A stretch of DNA of 33,691 nucleotides from Actinophytocola sp. (GCA_009379975.1 WHSS01000027.1:1-33691); one strand, 5' to 3'. Numbered from the stretch's first letter, positions 6,767 through 15,895 are shown. Notes: generated from the letters alone by a model not told the origin. Numbers and translations: made by a program.

Positions 6767-8003
6767 CGCCAGTCGCGCAGTACGGTTTGACGAACGACCA
6801 CTGGGTGACGGTACGGGCGGGCTGCCAGCCGGTGAACCCGCCGAGCGGCGCCGCGTGCTCGACCGCGATCCGGGTCAGCTCCCCACCCCGCCGCAGCTGG
6901 CGTGCCGCCAGCGCCTGTTCCGACTCCAACGTCACGCCGTGCGCGACGAGCCTGCCGCCGGGGCGCAGCGCGGTCAGGCACGTGGCCAGGATCCCCGGCG
7001 CGCTCACTCCGCCGCCGACGAAGATGGCATCCGGGGCCGGCTGACCGGCCAGCACGTCCGGCGCCGATCCGGTCACCACGCTGAGCTCCGGCACCCCGAG
7101 GCGTTCTGCGTTGCCGGCGATGCGCTCGGCCCGGTCGGCGTCGCGTTCGAAGGCGATCGCCCGGTTGGCCGGATGAGCGCGGGACCACTCGATCGCGACG
7201 CTGCCCGCGCCGGCGCCGACGTCCCAGAGCAACTGCCCTGGCACCGGTGCCAGCCGCGCCAGAGCGGACGCGCGCAGATCGCGTTTGGTGAGCTGCCCGT
7301 CGTGCTCGAACGCTTCGTCCGGCAGCCCCGCGATCACCGGGAGCAGCGGGCCGTCGGGGTGGGCAGCGCATTCGACGGCGAGGATGTTGAGCGGCGCTCC
7401 GGGCTCGCGCGTCCAGTCGTTCGCGGTGCCCTCGACACGGTTTTCCGTCGCGCCGCCGAGGTTTTCCAGCACGGTCAGCTTGCTCGCGCCGTACCCGTGC
7501 TCGGTGAGCAGGGCGGCCACCGCCGCGGGCGTGGTCGCATCCGAAGACAGCACCAGGATCTTGCGGGCGGGGGCGAAGGCGCGGGCCACCCGGCCGACGC
7601 TGCGCCCGACCGAGCTGATCACCTCGGTGTCTTCGAAGGACCAGCCGAGCCGGGCGCGCGCCAGGGTCACCGAGGACACCGTGGGCAGGATCCGGACGGC
7701 CGCGCTACCGAAACGGTGCACCAGGGTGGTGCCGATGCCGGAGAGCAACGGGTCGCCGCTGGCCAGCACGCAGATCGTGCGGCCGGCGTGGTCGGCGAGT
7801 ACTTCGTCGAGGTGAGGGAGCAGCGGGCTCGGCCATCGGACCCGCTCGGCCGCGACCTCGGGGATCAGTTCGAGCTGGCGGGTGCTGCCGAGCAGCACAT
7901 CGGCCTCGGCGACGACGGCGCGGGCGGCTTCGGACAGCCCGGGCCAGCCGTCCGCGCCAACGCCGACGACCGTGATCACGCTGGGACGTTGCGGTGATGC
8001 CAC
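6753..8003 (-). CDS. cobL: Precorrin-6Y C5,15-methyltransferase (decarboxylating), CobL
   Basis: This protein of about 416 residues fuses a CbiE-type tetrapyrrole methylase (VVGVGADGWPGLSEAARAVV and LASGDPLLSGIG in the first 200 residues) with a CbiT-type SAM methyltransferase (LLWDVGAGAGSVAIEWSR). It methylates C5 and C15 of precorrin-6B and decarboxylates the C12 acetate, giving precorrin-8. I placed the start at the GTG at 8003. An ATG at 8051 would add 16 residues encoded by the repeat element and the control region. The gene diverges from chlID. Confidence 0.92.
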   Translation of the reverse strand: MASPQRPSVITVVGVGADGWPGLSEAARAVVAEADVLLGSTRQLELIPEVAAERVRWPSPLLPHLDEVLADHAGRTICVLASGDPLLSGIGTTLVHRFGSAAVRILPTVSSVTLARARLGWSFEDTEVISSVGRSVGRVARAFAPARKILVLSSDATTPAAVAALLTEHGYGASKLTVLENLGGATENRVEGTANDWTREPGAPLNILAVECAAHPDGPLLPVIAGLPDEAFEHDGQLTKRDLRASALARLAPVPGQLLWDVGAGAGSVAIEWSRAHPANRAIAFERDADRAERIAGNAERLGVPELSVVTGSAPDVLAGQPAPDAIFVGGGVSAPGILATCLTALRPGGRLVAHGVTLESEQALAARQLRRGGELTRIAVEHAAPLGGFTGWQPARTVTQWSFVKPYCATGAARG

Positions 8004-8036
8004 GGTCGAACGGTAACTGAGCGCGCGACCGGCACC

Positions 8037-8092
8037 GTGGTGACGGGGCACTGAGCGCGTAACCTAGCCTCGCCAGCGTGTGAGGCGAAGAT
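8037..8092 (+). repeat. Cobalamin-cluster repeat element, copy 3
   Basis: Reverse-complemented, this stretch matches copies 1 and 2 over about 56 bases with few mismatches. It fills the divergent region between cobL and chlID and ends 23 bases before the chlID GTG. A second partial match, ACTGAGCGCG, occurs at 8016-8025 as a direct repeat of 8050-8059. TAACCT (8060-8065) could serve as a -10 box. Confidence 0.75.
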
Positions 8093-8115
8093 GCCGCTCA
8101 AGCAAAGGAGCCTGT

Positions 8116-10092
8116 GTGCGACCGTTTCCGTTCACCGCCGTCGTCGGGATGGCGGATCTGCGCCTTGCGCTGGTGCTTTCCGCGATCTCGCCCGCCGTGG
8201 GCGGTGTGCTCGTGCGCGGCGAGAAGGGCACCGCCAAGTCGACGATGGTCCGGGCGCTCGCCGGGTTGCTGCCCGCGGTCGACGTCGTGACGGCGTGCCG
8301 TTTCTCGTGCGGGCCCGCCGAGCTGGATCCCGACTGCCCCGATGGCCCGCATGCCGAAGGCGCCGCGGCGCAGCGCAGGCCCGCAAGGCTGGTCGAGCTG
8401 CCGGTGGGAGCCGCCGAGGATCGCGTTGTCGGCTCGCTCGACCTGGAACGCGCGCTCGGCGAAGGCGTCACCGACTATCAACCGGGGCTGCTGGCCGCCG
8501 CGCATCGTGGCCTGCTGTATGTCGACGAGGTCAACCTGCTGCACGATCACCTGGTCGACGTCTTGCTCGACGCCGCGGCGATGGGCAGGGCGACCGTCGA
8601 GCGTGAAGGCGTGTCCGTCTCGCATGCGGCGCGGTTCGTGCTCATCGGCACCATGAACCCCGAGGAGGGCGAGCTGCGGCCGCAGCTGCTGGACCGGTTC
8701 GGGCTGACCGTCGAGGTGGCCAGCAGCCGGGAGCCCACCGAACGCGTCGAGGTGATCCGGCGGCGGCTGGCCTACGAGTCGGATCCCGATGGCTTCGCCG
8801 AGGGCTATGCCGAGACGGAGGCGGAGCTCGCCGCCCATATCGCGGCCGCCCAGGGTCTCCTGCCGGACGTTCGCCTGCCCGATGCGGCGCTGCTGCAGAT
8901 CGCGGAGGTGTGCGCGTCGTTCGAGGTCGACGGTATGCGGGCGGACATCGTCACCGCACGCACCGCCGTGGCGCACGCCGCCTGGGCCGGCCGGGACGAG
9001 GTCACCACGGAAGACATCAGGGTCGCCGCGCGGCTCGCGCTGCCGCACCGGCGCAGGCGGAACCCGTTCGACGCACCCGGCATCGACGATGCGCAGCTCG
9101 ATCAGGCGCTCGCCGACGCGGACCATCCGCCGGACGACGGCCCGGACGACGACGGGCCGGGGTCCGGCGCGCCCGCGGACAACGGCCAGGAAGACGGCGG
9201 TGGCCCTGCCGAGGACGGCTCCGCCGACGGCGGAAACGGCAGTGCGGGCAATGGTCAGCCGGAGCGCACCGTCGGCGCCGGTCAGCCGTATCGGGCGCGG
9301 CTACTGTCGGTCGCGGGCCACGGTGCCGGCGAGCACGGCAAGCGTTCGCGAGCCATCACCGACTCCGGCCGCACCATCGGTGTGCAGGCCCCGGGAGTGC
9401 GCGCCGGTGGTCCGCACCTGGTGGCGACCTTGCGCGCCGCGGCCCCGCACCAGCACGCTCGCGGCCGCACCGGCGCCGGGTTGCGCTTCGAGGGTCGGGA
9501 CCTGCGCTACGCGGTGCGTGAAGGCCGGGAGGGCAACCTGGTGCTGTTCTGCGTGGATGCCTCGGGGTCGATGGGGGCGCGCACGCGGATGCAAGAGGTC
9601 AAGGCGGCGGTGCTGTCGCTGCTGCTCGACGCGTATCAGCGACGGGACAAGGTGGGCATGGTGACCTTCCGGGGTGCGGAGGCGGCGCTTGCCCTGCCCC
9701 CGACGAGCAGCGTGGAAGCCGCCGCGGCCCGGCTGGCGGCGTTGCCGACCGGGGGCAGGACGCCGCTGGCGGAGGGGCTGCTCAAGGCCGCCGATGCGCT
9801 GCGGACCGAGGCCGTGCGGGATCCTCGCCGCCGCCCGTTGCTGGTGGTGGTCACCGACGGCAGAGCGACCCACGGCGCGACGGCCGTCGCCCGCTCGCAT
9901 GCCGCGGCCGATCTGCTCGCCGCGGCAGGTATTCCGAGCGTGGTGATGGACTGCGAAACCGGGCGGATGCGGCTCGGGCTCGCCGGGCAACTGGCTGATC
10001 ACCTCGGTGGCGAGTACGTACCCCTTGGCGAAGTGGCCGCCGAGGCGCTGGCCACTGAGGTGCGGGCACGGGCAGGCGGGAGAGCCGCGTGA
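8116..10092 (+). CDS. ChlI/ChlD-type chelatase ATPase with VWA domain (cobaltochelatase partner)
   Basis: This 658-residue protein fuses an AAA+ ATPase, with Walker A GEKGTAKST at 35-43 and Walker B LLYVDEVNLL, to an Asp/Gly-rich linker (about 335-400) and a C-terminal von Willebrand A domain with the MIDAS motif DASGSMG near residue 481. It is annotated as magnesium chelatase in many actinobacteria. Its place directly before cobO and cobB matches the Mycobacterium tuberculosis order Rv2850c-cobO-cobB. The likely role is the ATPase partner of CobN in inserting cobalt, but cobN is not in this window. AAAGGAG at 8104-8110 supports the GTG at 8116. Confidence 0.88.
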   Translation: MRPFPFTAVVGMADLRLALVLSAISPAVGGVLVRGEKGTAKSTMVRALAGLLPAVDVVTACRFSCGPAELDPDCPDGPHAEGAAAQRRPARLVELPVGAAEDRVVGSLDLERALGEGVTDYQPGLLAAAHRGLLYVDEVNLLHDHLVDVLLDAAAMGRATVEREGVSVSHAARFVLIGTMNPEEGELRPQLLDRFGLTVEVASSREPTERVEVIRRRLAYESDPDGFAEGYAETEAELAAHIAAAQGLLPDVRLPDAALLQIAEVCASFEVDGMRADIVTARTAVAHAAWAGRDEVTTEDIRVAARLALPHRRRRNPFDAPGIDDAQLDQALADADHPPDDGPDDDGPGSGAPADNGQEDGGGPAEDGSADGGNGSAGNGQPERTVGAGQPYRARLLSVAGHGAGEHGKRSRAITDSGRTIGVQAPGVRAGGPHLVATLRAAAPHQHARGRTGAGLRFEGRDLRYAVREGREGNLVLFCVDASGSMGARTRMQEVKAAVLSLLLDAYQRRDKVGMVTFRGAEAALALPPTSSVEAAAARLAALPTGGRTPLAEGLLKAADALRTEAVRDPRRRPLLVVVTDGRATHGATAVARSHAAADLLAAAGIPSVVMDCETGRMRLGLAGQLADHLGGEYVPLGEVAAEALATEVRARAGGRAA

Positions 10093-10097
10093 GCCCC

Positions 10098-10180
10098 GCG
10101 CTGAAAGACGCCTTCAGTCCATTGAACGTAGTGAAAGACGCTTTCAGTCCATCCAGTGGCCTGAAAGCGTCTTTCAGCGC
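10098..10180. repeat. 83-bp triple-hairpin repeat, copy R1
   Basis: The outer ends are a perfect 14-bp inverted repeat (GCGCTGAAAGACGC and its complement). Inside are three roughly 17-20-bp palindromic units of the CTGAAAG...CTTTCAG type on a 30-bp period. It lies between chlID and cobO, immediately before the cobO ribosome binding site. Confidence 0.85.
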
Positions 10181-10198
10181 CCCGAGGAGGGAAGTCTG

Positions 10199-10813
10199 AT
10201 GCCGCAGGGAAAACCCGAGGTCGTCCCGGATGACGGGCTCACCACGCGCCAGCGCCGTAACCGGCCGATCTTCGCGGTGCACACCGGCGCGATGAAGGGC
10301 AAATCGACCGCGGCTTTCGGGATGGCGCTGCGGGCGTGGAACCAAGGCTGGTCGATCGGCGTGTTCCAGTTCGTCAAGTCCGCGAAGTGGCGGGTCGGCG
10401 AAGAGGCCGCGTTCCGTGCCCTCGGCGACCTGCACGCCAGTTCGGGGCAGGGCGGCCCGGTCGAGTGGCACAAGATGGGCGAAGGGTGGAGCTGGTCTCG
10501 CAAGCACGGCACCGAGGAGGATCACGCCGCCAACGCTCGCGAGGGCTGGGCGGAGATCAAACGCAGGCTGGCCGAGGAGACGCACGACTTCTATGTGCTC
10601 GACGAGTTCAGCTACCCGCTGCACTGGGGCTGGATTGACACCGCCGAGGTGGTCGAGGTCATCCGCGATCGCCCCGGCCGCCAGCACGTGGTGATCACCG
10701 GGCGCAACGCCCCGGCCGCCCTGCTGGAAGCCGCCGACCTTGTCGTCGAGATGACCAAGGTGAAGCATCCGATGGACGCCGGGCAGAAGGGCCAGCGAGG
10801 GATCGAATGGTGA
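10199..10813 (+). CDS. cobO: Cob(I)yrinic acid a,c-diamide adenosyltransferase (CobO)
   Basis: This 204-residue CobA/CobO-type corrinoid adenosyltransferase moves the adenosyl group from ATP to Co(I), forming the upper ligand. The P-loop GAMKGKSTAA is at residues 30-39, followed by FQFVKSAKWRVGEE. FYVLDEFSYPLHWGWID and VVITGRNAP are further family segments. GAGGAGGGA six bases before the ATG at 10199 fixes the start, and the 83-bp element R1 lies just ahead of it. The 3' end overlaps cobB by seven bases, so the two are translationally coupled. Confidence 0.95.
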   Translation: MPQGKPEVVPDDGLTTRQRRNRPIFAVHTGAMKGKSTAAFGMALRAWNQGWSIGVFQFVKSAKWRVGEEAAFRALGDLHASSGQGGPVEWHKMGEGWSWSRKHGTEEDHAANAREGWAEIKRRLAEETHDFYVLDEFSYPLHWGWIDTAEVVEVIRDRPGRQHVVITGRNAPAALLEAADLVVEMTKVKHPMDAGQKGQRGIEW

Positions 10814-12255
10814 CGGGCCACGGCGGTGTCGTGAGTGATCAGGCGTGCGGGAGCAATGGTTTTCACGCACGACCTCGGGTGGTGATCGGCGCGCCAGCTT
10901 CCGGTAACGGCAAGACCACCGTGGCCACCGGACTGATGGCGGCGCTGAGCGATCGCGGCTTGACGGTCTCGGGCCACAAGGTCGGCCCCGACTACATCGA
11001 CCCGAGCTACCACGCGATGGCCGTCGGGCGGCCCGGCCGCAACCTCGACCCGTACCTGCAGGCGGAGGAACGCGTCGTGCCGCTGTTCCTGCATGGCGCC
11101 GAAGGTGCGGACGTCGCCGTGGTCGAGGGTGTCATGGGGCTCTTCGACGGCGCGCTGGGCACCGATGGCTTCGCCTCCACCGCACACGTCGCCCGGCTGC
11201 TCGACGCGCCCGTGGTGCTGGTCATCGACGCCAGCGCGGCCGGCCGCAGCGTCGCGGCGACGGTGCACGGCTTCGCCCACTTCGACCCGCGGGTGCGGCT
11301 GGCAGGAGTCATCCTCAACAAGGTCGGCTCGCAGCGCCACGAGACCGAGCTTCGAGCCGCGATGGAACCGCTGCGCATCCCCGTGCTCGGGTCGTTGCGC
11401 CGCTCCGAGGACATCCACGCACCGAGCAGGCACCTCGGACTGGTGCCCGTCGCCGAGCGGGAGCGGGATGCCGCCGAGATGCTGGACCGGCTTCGCACTT
11501 GGGTGGCCGAGGGCATCGACCTGGACGCCGTGTTGCGCGTCGCCCGGTCGGCCCCGCCGCTGCCCGGCGTGCCGTGGGACCCGCGGGCGGCGATCCCCTC
11601 ACAGCCGTCCGTCAAGGGTGCGGTCATCGCGGCGGCCGCGGGCCGGGCGTTCAGCTTCCGCTACGCCGAGAACATCGAACTGCTCCAGGCGGCGGGAGCC
11701 GAGGTCGTCGACTTCGACCCCCTCTCGGACGAACGGCTACCGGCGGACTGCGCGGGGCTGTACTTCGGCGGCGGGTTTCCCGAGGTGCACGCCGAGGCAC
11801 TGTCGGCGAACGAACCGCTGCGCCGGGCCGTCGTCGTAGCTTCGGAGCGTGGCGTGCCCATCGTCGCGGAATGCGCCGGCCTGACCTACCTGTGCGAGCG
11901 GCTGGACGACCTGCCGATGACCGGCGTGCTGCCCGCGACCGCCCGGATGACGCCGCGCCGGACGCTGGGCTATCGCACCGCCACGGCGGCTACCGAGAAC
12001 TTCCTTGCCGGTCAGGGCGAAACGGTCACCGGGCATGAGTTCCATCGCACCCAGGTCAGCCCGGTGCAAGGCGCGTCCCCGGCGTGGCGGTGGGCTGATG
12101 TCACGGAAGGCTTCGTGACCGGCGCAGGCCACCACCCGACGCCATCGGTGCATGCCTCGTACTTGCATGTGCACTGGGCTGGGCACCCGCAGCTGGCGAG
12201 CCGGTTCGCCGCCCGGGCGCACGCGGCTACACGATTGGTCGCCGACCATGGCTGA
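10807..12255 (+). CDS. cobB: Cobyrinate a,c-diamide synthase (CobB/CbiA)
   Basis: This 482-residue glutamine-dependent amidotransferase amidates the a and c side chains of cobyrinic or hydrogenobyrinic acid using ATP. The N-terminal dethiobiotin-synthase-like domain has the P-loop GAPASGNGKTT near residue 29. GHKVGPDYIDPSYH and VEGVMGLFDG are family signatures. The C-terminal class I glutaminase domain has the nucleophile Cys356 in VAECAGLTYL. The start is ATG at 10807 or GTG at 10810, both overlapping the cobO stop. The 3' end overlaps cobC by eight bases. Confidence 0.95.
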   Translation: MVTGHGGVVSDQACGSNGFHARPRVVIGAPASGNGKTTVATGLMAALSDRGLTVSGHKVGPDYIDPSYHAMAVGRPGRNLDPYLQAEERVVPLFLHGAEGADVAVVEGVMGLFDGALGTDGFASTAHVARLLDAPVVLVIDASAAGRSVAATVHGFAHFDPRVRLAGVILNKVGSQRHETELRAAMEPLRIPVLGSLRRSEDIHAPSRHLGLVPVAERERDAAEMLDRLRTWVAEGIDLDAVLRVARSAPPLPGVPWDPRAAIPSQPSVKGAVIAAAAGRAFSFRYAENIELLQAAGAEVVDFDPLSDERLPADCAGLYFGGGFPEVHAEALSANEPLRRAVVVASERGVPIVAECAGLTYLCERLDDLPMTGVLPATARMTPRRTLGYRTATAATENFLAGQGETVTGHEFHRTQVSPVQGASPAWRWADVTEGFVTGAGHHPTPSVHASYLHVHWAGHPQLASRFAARAHAATRLVADHG

Positions 12256-13315
12256 CGACCCCACCTTCGGAGTGTCCCCTGCCGACGACGGCATCCCCGC
12301 GCATCTCCGTCACCACGGCGATGAAGACGTCGCCGACGGCCTGGTCGACCTCGCCGTCAACGTGCGGCTCCCGGCGCCGCCGCCGTGGCTGCGTACCCAG
12401 CTCGTGGCGGGCATTGACACGCTCGCCGCGTATCCGGACACCCGCGAAGCCACCAAGGCGGTCGCGGCACGGCACGGCAGGCCCCTCGACGAGGTCCTGG
12501 TGACCGCGGGCGCGGCGGAGGCGTTCTCGCTGCTCGCGCGGGCATTGCGGCCGCGTAATGCGGTCATCGTGCATCCGCAGTTCACCGAGCCCGAGGTGGC
12601 GTTGCGCAGTGCGGGACACCCGGTGAGCCGCGTCCTGCTCTCCGCCGACGACGGCTTCACGCTCAACCCGCACGCCGTCGGTGAGGCAGCCGACCTGGTG
12701 GTGGTCGGTAACCCGACGAACCCGACGTCGGTGCTGCATCCCGCCGAGACGTTGCTCGCACTCCGCAGGCCGGGCCGGGTGCTCGTGGTGGACGAGGCGT
12801 TCGCGGACGCCATCCCCGGTGAGCCGGAAAGCCTTGCGGGGCAACGGATTCCCGGCGTGCTGGTGTTCCGCAGCCTGACCAAGACCTGGGGGATCGCCGG
12901 GCTCCGGGCGGGCTATGTGCTGGGCGATCCGCTGCTGGTCGAACGGCTGCGCGCGGTGCAGCCGCCGTGGTCGGTCTCGACGCTCGCCGGGCTGGCCGTC
13001 GTCGCCTGCAGCGGCGCCGAAGCCGCCGTCGAGGCCGATGAACTCACCGCCGAAGCCGAGCGGGACCGGGCATTCCTCGTCGACGGGCTACGCGAACTCG
13101 GCGTCCGGGTGGCCGGTAAGCCGAGGGCGCCCTTCATCCTCATCACGGTGGCCGACGGGGAACGGGTACGCCTCCGGCTGCGGGAACTGGGCTACGCCGT
13201 GCGGCGCGGTGACACCTTCCCCGGCTTGTCGACCGACTGGCTGCGCGTCGCCGTCCGCGATCGGCACACCACAAGGGGATTCCTCGATGCGCTGCGGCTC
13301 GCGCTGAAGGAGTAA
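12248..13315 (+). CDS. cobC: PLP-dependent aminotransferase-like protein (actinobacterial CobC)
   Basis: This 355-residue fold-type I PLP enzyme resembles histidinol-phosphate aminotransferase and L-threonine-O-3-phosphate decarboxylase. The PLP lysine is Lys212 in RSLTKTWGIAGLRAGY. Asn155 (GNPTNPTS) and Asp182 (VVDEAFAD) are the expected cofactor contacts. The mycobacterial homologue Rv2231c is named CobC. In this pathway the likely product is aminopropanol phosphate, the linker attached by CobD (CbiB). The exact reaction is inferred from context. It is the last gene of the chlID-cobO-cobB-cobC run and ends at a palindromic terminator. Confidence 0.85.
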   Translation: MADDPTFGVSPADDGIPAHLRHHGDEDVADGLVDLAVNVRLPAPPPWLRTQLVAGIDTLAAYPDTREATKAVAARHGRPLDEVLVTAGAAEAFSLLARALRPRNAVIVHPQFTEPEVALRSAGHPVSRVLLSADDGFTLNPHAVGEAADLVVVGNPTNPTSVLHPAETLLALRRPGRVLVVDEAFADAIPGEPESLAGQRIPGVLVFRSLTKTWGIAGLRAGYVLGDPLLVERLRAVQPPWSVSTLAGLAVVACSGAEAAVEADELTAEAERDRAFLVDGLRELGVRVAGKPRAPFILITVADGERVRLRLRELGYAVRRGDTFPGLSTDWLRVAVRDRHTTRGFLDALRLALKE

Positions 13316-13376
13316 GGCGTCTTTGCACCAGTGGCTGCACGATCGCAGTGGGGGCGTGGTGGCAGCAGGGGAGCCG

Positions 13377-13417
13377 AAGGTGGCCCTGGGCGCCATATAG
13401 GCACCCAATGGCACCTT
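13377..13417. terminator. Palindrome between convergent cobC and cobS
   Basis: Arms 13377-13394 and 13400-13417 pair at 14 of 18 positions around a 5-nt ATATA loop. It lies between the 3' ends of cobC (+) and cobS (-) and can serve both strands. The rest of 13316-13458 shows no gene. Confidence 0.55.
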
Positions 13418-13458
13418 GGTTTCGCCGTGAAGCTACGCAAATAGGACGGTGAGCCGCG

Positions 13459-14217
13459 TTACGCGGCGAGCGCGAGCAGGGCGGCCAGCGCCGCCACCTC
13501 GACGCAGCCGCCAAGCACGTCGCCGGTGACGCCGCCGAGCCGCTGAACGCAGCGCGCGAGGAGCACGGCCGCGGCGATAGCGGCGAGCACGACGGCCAGC
13601 GCACCGCGCCACATCGGCAGGCCGGTGAGCGTGCCGGCCAGCGCCGCGAGCACGATCCCGGCGCCGAGAGCCACAGCAGCCTGCCACGGTGACACCGAGC
13701 CCGCGACGATCGTGCCGAGCCCGTCCCGGCGGGCGGCCGGCACGCCCCGTACGCAGCACAGCGTCAGCATCAACCGGCTGGCCAGCACCCCGATGGCCGC
13801 GGCGAGCACGCCATGGCCTGCGACGATGGCGCCGGTCAGCGCGCCGACCTGGCCCAGCAGAACCAGCACGAGCGTCGCGACGCCCATCGGGCCGACGTCG
13901 CCCCGGCGCATCACCGCCAGCGCCCTGGCCCGGTCGTAGGACGCGCTCAGCCCGTCGGCGGTGTCGGCGAGTCCGTCCAGGTGCAGGCCCCGGCTACCCA
14001 GAACCACCGCTCCCGCCGCCAGCACTGCGGTGACCAGCGGAAACAGGGTTAGCAGCTGACCGGCGGCCACGATGAGGCAAGCGAGCGCCGCAAGGGGTGT
14101 CACGGCGATCGGAGCCAGCACCATCGCCCGCCGGGCGACCCGCGCGTCGATGGTGCGCGGTGCCGGTACGGGGATGGCGGTCAGCGTGCCCACCGCCATC
14201 CGCAGCGGGTCGAGCAT
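13459..14217 (-). CDS. cobS: Adenosylcobinamide-GDP ribazoletransferase (CobS/CobV)
   Basis: This 252-residue integral membrane enzyme joins adenosylcobinamide-GDP to alpha-ribazole, the final step of nucleotide-loop assembly. The motif GLHLDGLADTADGLSAS followed by MRRGDVGPMGV is diagnostic. Several Ala/Leu/Val-rich membrane segments follow. I chose the ATG at 14217, which shares its A with the cobT stop (TGATG), so it is translated by coupling to cobT. It is the last gene of cobU-cobT-cobS. Confidence 0.94.
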   Translation of the reverse strand: MLDPLRMAVGTLTAIPVPAPRTIDARVARRAMVLAPIAVTPLAALACLIVAAGQLLTLFPLVTAVLAAGAVVLGSRGLHLDGLADTADGLSASYDRARALAVMRRGDVGPMGVATLVLVLLGQVGALTGAIVAGHGVLAAAIGVLASRLMLTLCCVRGVPAARRDGLGTIVAGSVSPWQAAVALGAGIVLAALAGTLTGLPMWRGALAVVLAAIAAAVLLARCVQRLGGVTGDVLGGCVEVAALAALLALAA

Positions 14218-15254
14218 CAAGACAGGTCGAGGTCGGCGAGTGATCCCATCTCGGCCAGGATCGCTCGCGCCGCGCGCAGGGCAGGCACTGCTTGTACCGC
14301 CCCGCTGCCCTCGCCGAGCCGCAGCCCGAAGTCCAGGATCGGCTCCAGCCCCAGCGCCTTGAGCGCGAAGGCCTGCGACGGTTCCGTGGAGCGATGGCCT
14401 GCCAGCCACCAGCCGGGCGCTCCCGGTGCGATCTCGGCCGCGACGAGTGCCGCCGCGCCGGAGAAGACGCCGTCCAGCAGCACCGGGACGCCCCGGACGG
14501 CCGCCCGCACCAGGAAGCCCGCGGTGGCCGCTGCGCACGCGCTGCCCAGTGCGGTGAGCAGGTCGAACGGATCGCTCACGCGGTCGCTCGCTCGCCGCAG
14601 CGCGGCTTCGACGACCTCGACCTTGCGCTGCCTGCCTGTGTCGTCCACGCCGGTGCCGGTGCCGACGACGTCGTCGGCGGGCAGGCCGAGCGAAGCAGCC
14701 ACCACGGCGGCGGCGACGGTGGTGTTGCCGATGCCCATGTCGCCGGGGATCAGCAGATCAGCGCCCGCGTCTATCTCGTCGTCGGCGATGGCGCAGCCCG
14801 CGTCGAAGGCCCGCCGCGCCTCGCCCGGTGCCAGTGCGTCGGCCTCGTCGATCGAGCCCGAGCCACGCCGCACCTTGTGCGCGAGCACTTCGGGCGGCAC
14901 GTCGTCCAGATCGGCGTCCACCGCGATGTCGAGCACCCGGACGTGGGCGCCGACCTGCCTGGCCAGCACGTTCACGCCGCTGACCCCGGCGAGGAAGACC
15001 CGGACCATGGCCGCGGTGATCTCGCGCGGGTAGGCGGAGACTTCCGCTCGCGTCACGCCGTGATCACCCGCGAAGACGACGACGCGCACGTTGTCGATCG
15101 GGCGCGGGGGTACGGTGCCGTGCGCCGCGCTCAACCAGGCCGCGATCTCCTCGAGCCTCCCGAGCGACCCGAGCGGCTTGACCAGCCCGTCCAACCTGGA
15201 CTGAGCGGCGGCTCGGGCGTCGGCATCCGGTGCCGGCACGACGAATTCGTTCAC
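14217..15254 (-). CDS. cobT: Nicotinate-nucleotide-DMB phosphoribosyltransferase (CobT)
   Basis: This 345-residue enzyme makes alpha-ribazole phosphate from 5,6-dimethylbenzimidazole (the BluB product) and nicotinate mononucleotide. Signatures are KPLGSLGRLEEIAAWL near residue 26, FAGDHGV near 61, PGDMGIGNTTVAAA near 170 and the catalytic Glu315 in LRLGEGSGAV, matching Glu317 of the Salmonella enzyme. The GTG start overlaps the cobU stop by four bases, and cobS follows without a gap. Confidence 0.96.
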   Translation of the reverse strand: MNEFVVPAPDADARAAAQSRLDGLVKPLGSLGRLEEIAAWLSAAHGTVPPRPIDNVRVVVFAGDHGVTRAEVSAYPREITAAMVRVFLAGVSGVNVLARQVGAHVRVLDIAVDADLDDVPPEVLAHKVRRGSGSIDEADALAPGEARRAFDAGCAIADDEIDAGADLLIPGDMGIGNTTVAAAVVAASLGLPADDVVGTGTGVDDTGRQRKVEVVEAALRRASDRVSDPFDLLTALGSACAAATAGFLVRAAVRGVPVLLDGVFSGAAALVAAEIAPGAPGWWLAGHRSTEPSQAFALKALGLEPILDFGLRLGEGSGAVQAVPALRAARAILAEMGSLADLDLS

Positions 15255-15895
15255 TGTGACGTCCCTTCGAGTTGCAATGCGCGCCCTGCGACGACGAGCA
15301 CCACGCTGTCCGCCGACTCCGCGATCCGCCGATTCAACGTGCCGAGCTCGTCACGGAACAGTCTGCCCGACGGCGTATCGGGCACGATGCCGCTGCCGAC
15401 CTCGTTGCTCACCGCGACTACCGGCGTCGGCGCCGCCTGCCATGCGTCGAGCAGGTCGGCGACGACGTCATCGGTACGCTGCCGCCAGCCAGGCGCGTCT
15501 TCCCAGGCGCCCGTGTCGTCACACACCCTCGTCAGCCAGGTAGCCAGGCAATCGACGAGCACGGGGGCGTCCGCGGTGCGCAGCGCGGCGGCGATGTCGA
15601 CCGTCTCGAGGGTCTGCCAGTGTGGCGGCCGGCGCTCCTGGTGCACGCGCACACGCTCCGCCCATTCCGGGTCGGCCGTGTCGGGCAACATCCCGGTCGC
15701 GACGTAGAGCACCTTGGGATGCTCGTTGAGCAGTTTTTCGGCGTAGCGGGACTTGCCGGACCGGGCGCCGCCGAGCACCAGCGTCCGGCTTCGCGGCGGT
15801 GATGCCGGCCGGAGGGACGCGGCGAGCCCGTCGAAGGTCTTCGCGCCGTAGGCGAAGAACCTGGCGAGCGTGGCGCGGGGGGTCTCGAGGGCCAT
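15251..15895 (-). CDS. cobU: Adenosylcobinamide kinase / guanylyltransferase (CobU/CobP)
   Basis: This bifunctional enzyme phosphorylates adenosylcobinamide and transfers GMP to it. The P-loop LGGARSGKSRYAE lies at about residues 41-53. ATGMLPDTADPEW and the RVRVHQERRPPHW segment with the expected histidine follow. The GTP-site region VSNEVGSGIVPDTPSGRLFRDE is near the C-terminus. About 37 residues precede the conserved start, which is long for the family. ATGs at 15895 and 15904 are both possible. It is the first gene of cobU-cobT-cobS and divergent from an arsR gene. Confidence 0.93.
   Translation of the reverse strand: MALETPRATLARFFAYGAKTFDGLAASLRPASPPRSRTLVLGGARSGKSRYAEKLLNEHPKVLYVATGMLPDTADPEWAERVRVHQERRPPHWQTLETVDIAAALRTADAPVLVDCLATWLTRVCDDTGAWEDAPGWRQRTDDVVADLLDAWQAAPTPVVAVSNEVGSGIVPDTPSGRLFRDELGTLNRRIAESADSVVLVVAGRALQLEGTSQ

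Noticed and set aside
10098..10180. 30-bp periodic palindromic units resembling a short CRISPR array
   Set aside because: The units differ from each other and the spacing is part of a fixed 83-bp element repeated elsewhere. There are no unique spacers and no cas genes.
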